DNA from: Myxococcales bacterium
Lineage (GTDB): Bacteria > Myxococcota_A > Polyangia > Polyangiales > Polyangiaceae
Direction: 5' to 3'
DNA length: 64,000 nucleotides
NCBI GenBank assembly: GCA_016720545.1
Contig: JADKKK010000005.1
Location: forward strand, 248,001 to 312,000
The translations under genes were made by a program, and so were the position numbers. Under the pieces are notes generated by a model that saw nothing but the letters and a program-made list of their open reading frames with translations, was not told the DNA's origin and did no database searches. This document shows positions 62,997-64,000 of the stretch, in pieces. How positions within the stretch are numbered: position 1 is the stretch's first letter; every line of letters begins with the position of its first letter.

Positions 62997-64000
62997 ATGA
63001 CGCGACCCCCCCCCAGCGCTCGGCACAGTGCGGGCCTAAAGCCTCGGAAACAGTCAAGTTTCCCGCGCTGGTTCGCCGCGGCTGTGCTCGCCCTGTGCCC
63101 AGGCCTCACCGACTGCTACTCGACGGGGAACGGCACGCCCCCCCCCCTCGACAGCCTCTATTTTCCGGTTGGCCTCGCCGTGTCGCACGGCGGCAACGTG
63201 CTCTACGCGCTGAACTCGGACTTCGACCTGCAGTACAGCGGCGGCACGCTCCAGTCGTACGATCTACGGCTCATCCGCAAGCACACGCTCCTCACGATCG
63301 AGAACCCGTTCGACCCGGCGCTGCCCCTGATACGCCCGGCGCCCATCCTGCCGGACGGGCGCACCCCGACGTGCAAAGACGGCGAGCTCGTCGACCTCCG
63401 CCCGGACGGCACGAGGCTGCCTCTAGGCCAGACCTGCGCTCCGCCGATGCGCACGAGCCACTACGTCCGCGACGCCGTGGTCATCGGCGCGTTCGGCACC
63501 GACCTCCAGGTCAGCCTCGACACGAGGGCGCTCGTGCCACCGGTGGGCCTCACCGGGCCGGCGCCGGCGCGCGCGAAAGATCGCCTGTTCGCGCCCCTGC
63601 GCGGGTCCGCGTCCATCTTGTGGGCCGACGTAGCGCACGACGTCGCGGAGCGCCCACCGAGCGAGACCTTCGATCCGAACCAGCGTGACGCCGCGCTGGC
63701 GGCGTTCGCGCCCTTCCGTATCGACTGCGGCACGCGTGTAGAGGGCCGCTGCGACGGGGCTCACGCGACCGGCACGACCCCCGAGGCGGAGCCAAAGAAC
63801 TCTCGCGGGCTCAGGCTCCCCGGCGAGCCGTTCGGCCTCGCCCAGAGCGACGACGGCAGCGCGCTCGTCGTGACCCACCAGAACGACACGAAGGCCACGC
63901 TCCTCTCGACCGGCCTCTCCTACGACAGCGGCAGCGACGCGACGCGCATCTCGGCGCCGAGCGTGCAGTTCATCGTCGACAACCTGCGCACGGGCGGCGT
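62997..64000 (+). CDS. Partial beta-propeller-like lipoprotein or secreted protein
   Basis: ATG 62997, preceded closely by GGCGGAG, opens a frame that is still open at the right edge (334 codons visible). A hydrophobic leader (FAAAVLALCPGLTDC) ends at a possible lipidation Cys. Next comes PVGLAVSHGGNVLYALNSDF, a pattern typical of propeller blades in myxobacterial surface proteins, repeated later as PFGLAQSDDGSALVVTHQND. The early coding part contains C9 and C10 runs (63006-63014 and 63138-63147). Function unknown. Confidence 0.7.
   Translation, partial: MTRPPPSARHSAGLKPRKQSSFPRWFAAAVLALCPGLTDCYSTGNGTPPPLDSLYFPVGLAVSHGGNVLYALNSDFDLQYSGGTLQSYDLRLIRKHTLLTIENPFDPALPLIRPAPILPDGRTPTCKDGELVDLRPDGTRLPLGQTCAPPMRTSHYVRDAVVIGAFGTDLQVSLDTRALVPPVGLTGPAPARAKDRLFAPLRGSASILWADVAHDVAERPPSETFDPNQRDAALAAFAPFRIDCGTRVEGRCDGAHATGTTPEAEPKNSRGLRLPGEPFGLAQSDDGSALVVTHQNDTKATLLSTGLSYDSGSDATRISAPSVQFIVDNLRTGG

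Overview
This is a very GC-rich window (third codon positions almost all G or C) that looks like a chromosomal segment of a large-genome myxobacterium (Myxococcota, probably class Polyangia). The reasons are two full-length Hanks-type Ser/Thr kinases plus a kinase remnant, kinase genes next to PEGA/TPR signal-peptide proteins, an FHA-domain sigma-54-type activator, a MYXO-CTERM C-terminal anchor, many short lipoproteins with 'DAG/DAS' low-complexity tails, and very frequent ATGA/GTGA start-stop overlaps. No rRNA, tRNA, CRISPR array, phage or complete insertion sequence was seen.

Layout. 0-6.3 kb: a secreted protein, a frameshifted lipoprotein-like gene, a membrane-anchored Ser/Thr kinase and a PEGA-type protein, the last three coupled by 4-nt overlaps. 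6.3-13.6 kb: two lipoproteins on the minus strand (Cys-rich; alpha/beta hydrolase), a calcineurin-type 5'-nucleotidase with EF-hands, and a multi-S1-domain RNA-binding protein. 13.6-21.5 kb: glycerol-phosphate acyltransferase-like enzyme, isochorismatase-family hydrolase, phosphoglucomutase/phosphomannomutase, an oligopeptide-type ABC permease pair whose first subunit has a large inserted domain, and a thioredoxin-rhodanese fusion without the CxxC pair. 21.8-22.0 kb: an isolated mini-unit (palindrome, possible sigma-54 promoter, hairpin carrying the ribosome-binding site, 14-codon reading frame, terminator). 22-31.7 kb: beta-barrel/secreted proteins, a PAP2-type lipid enzyme behind a near-consensus sigma-54 promoter, a 304-bp terminal-inverted-repeat element, an FHA activator diverging from a Ser/Thr kinase, and a MYXO-CTERM lipoprotein. 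31.7-41 kb: TamB and its Omp85 partner (envelope biogenesis) and a glycosidase-like lipoprotein. 41-50 kb: an NTF2-like protein, a desaturase-reductase-ferredoxin fusion, three overlapping genes ending in a multispan membrane protein, a decayed kinase, TPR/PEGA and lipoprotein genes, and a DMT transporter. 51-64 kb: a 1302-residue zinc-ribbon/TPR protein, rsmA, the DUF58-MoxR-DUF4350 operon, a conserved 55-residue protein, a beta-galactosidase-like lipoprotein and the start of a beta-propeller-like lipoprotein.

How the genes fit together. Much of the window is envelope biology: lipoproteins, Omp85/TamB export, glycerolipid and probably sphingolipid enzymes, and transport. It is interleaved with phospho-signalling. 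The most coherent regulatory hypothesis is the 21.8-29.3 kb stretch. There a Ser/Thr kinase and a divergently transcribed FHA activator sit beside a PAP2-type gene with a strong sigma-54 promoter, and a second possible sigma-54 promoter drives the mini-unit. All functions are assigned from visible motifs and family knowledge; nothing was tested by database search.
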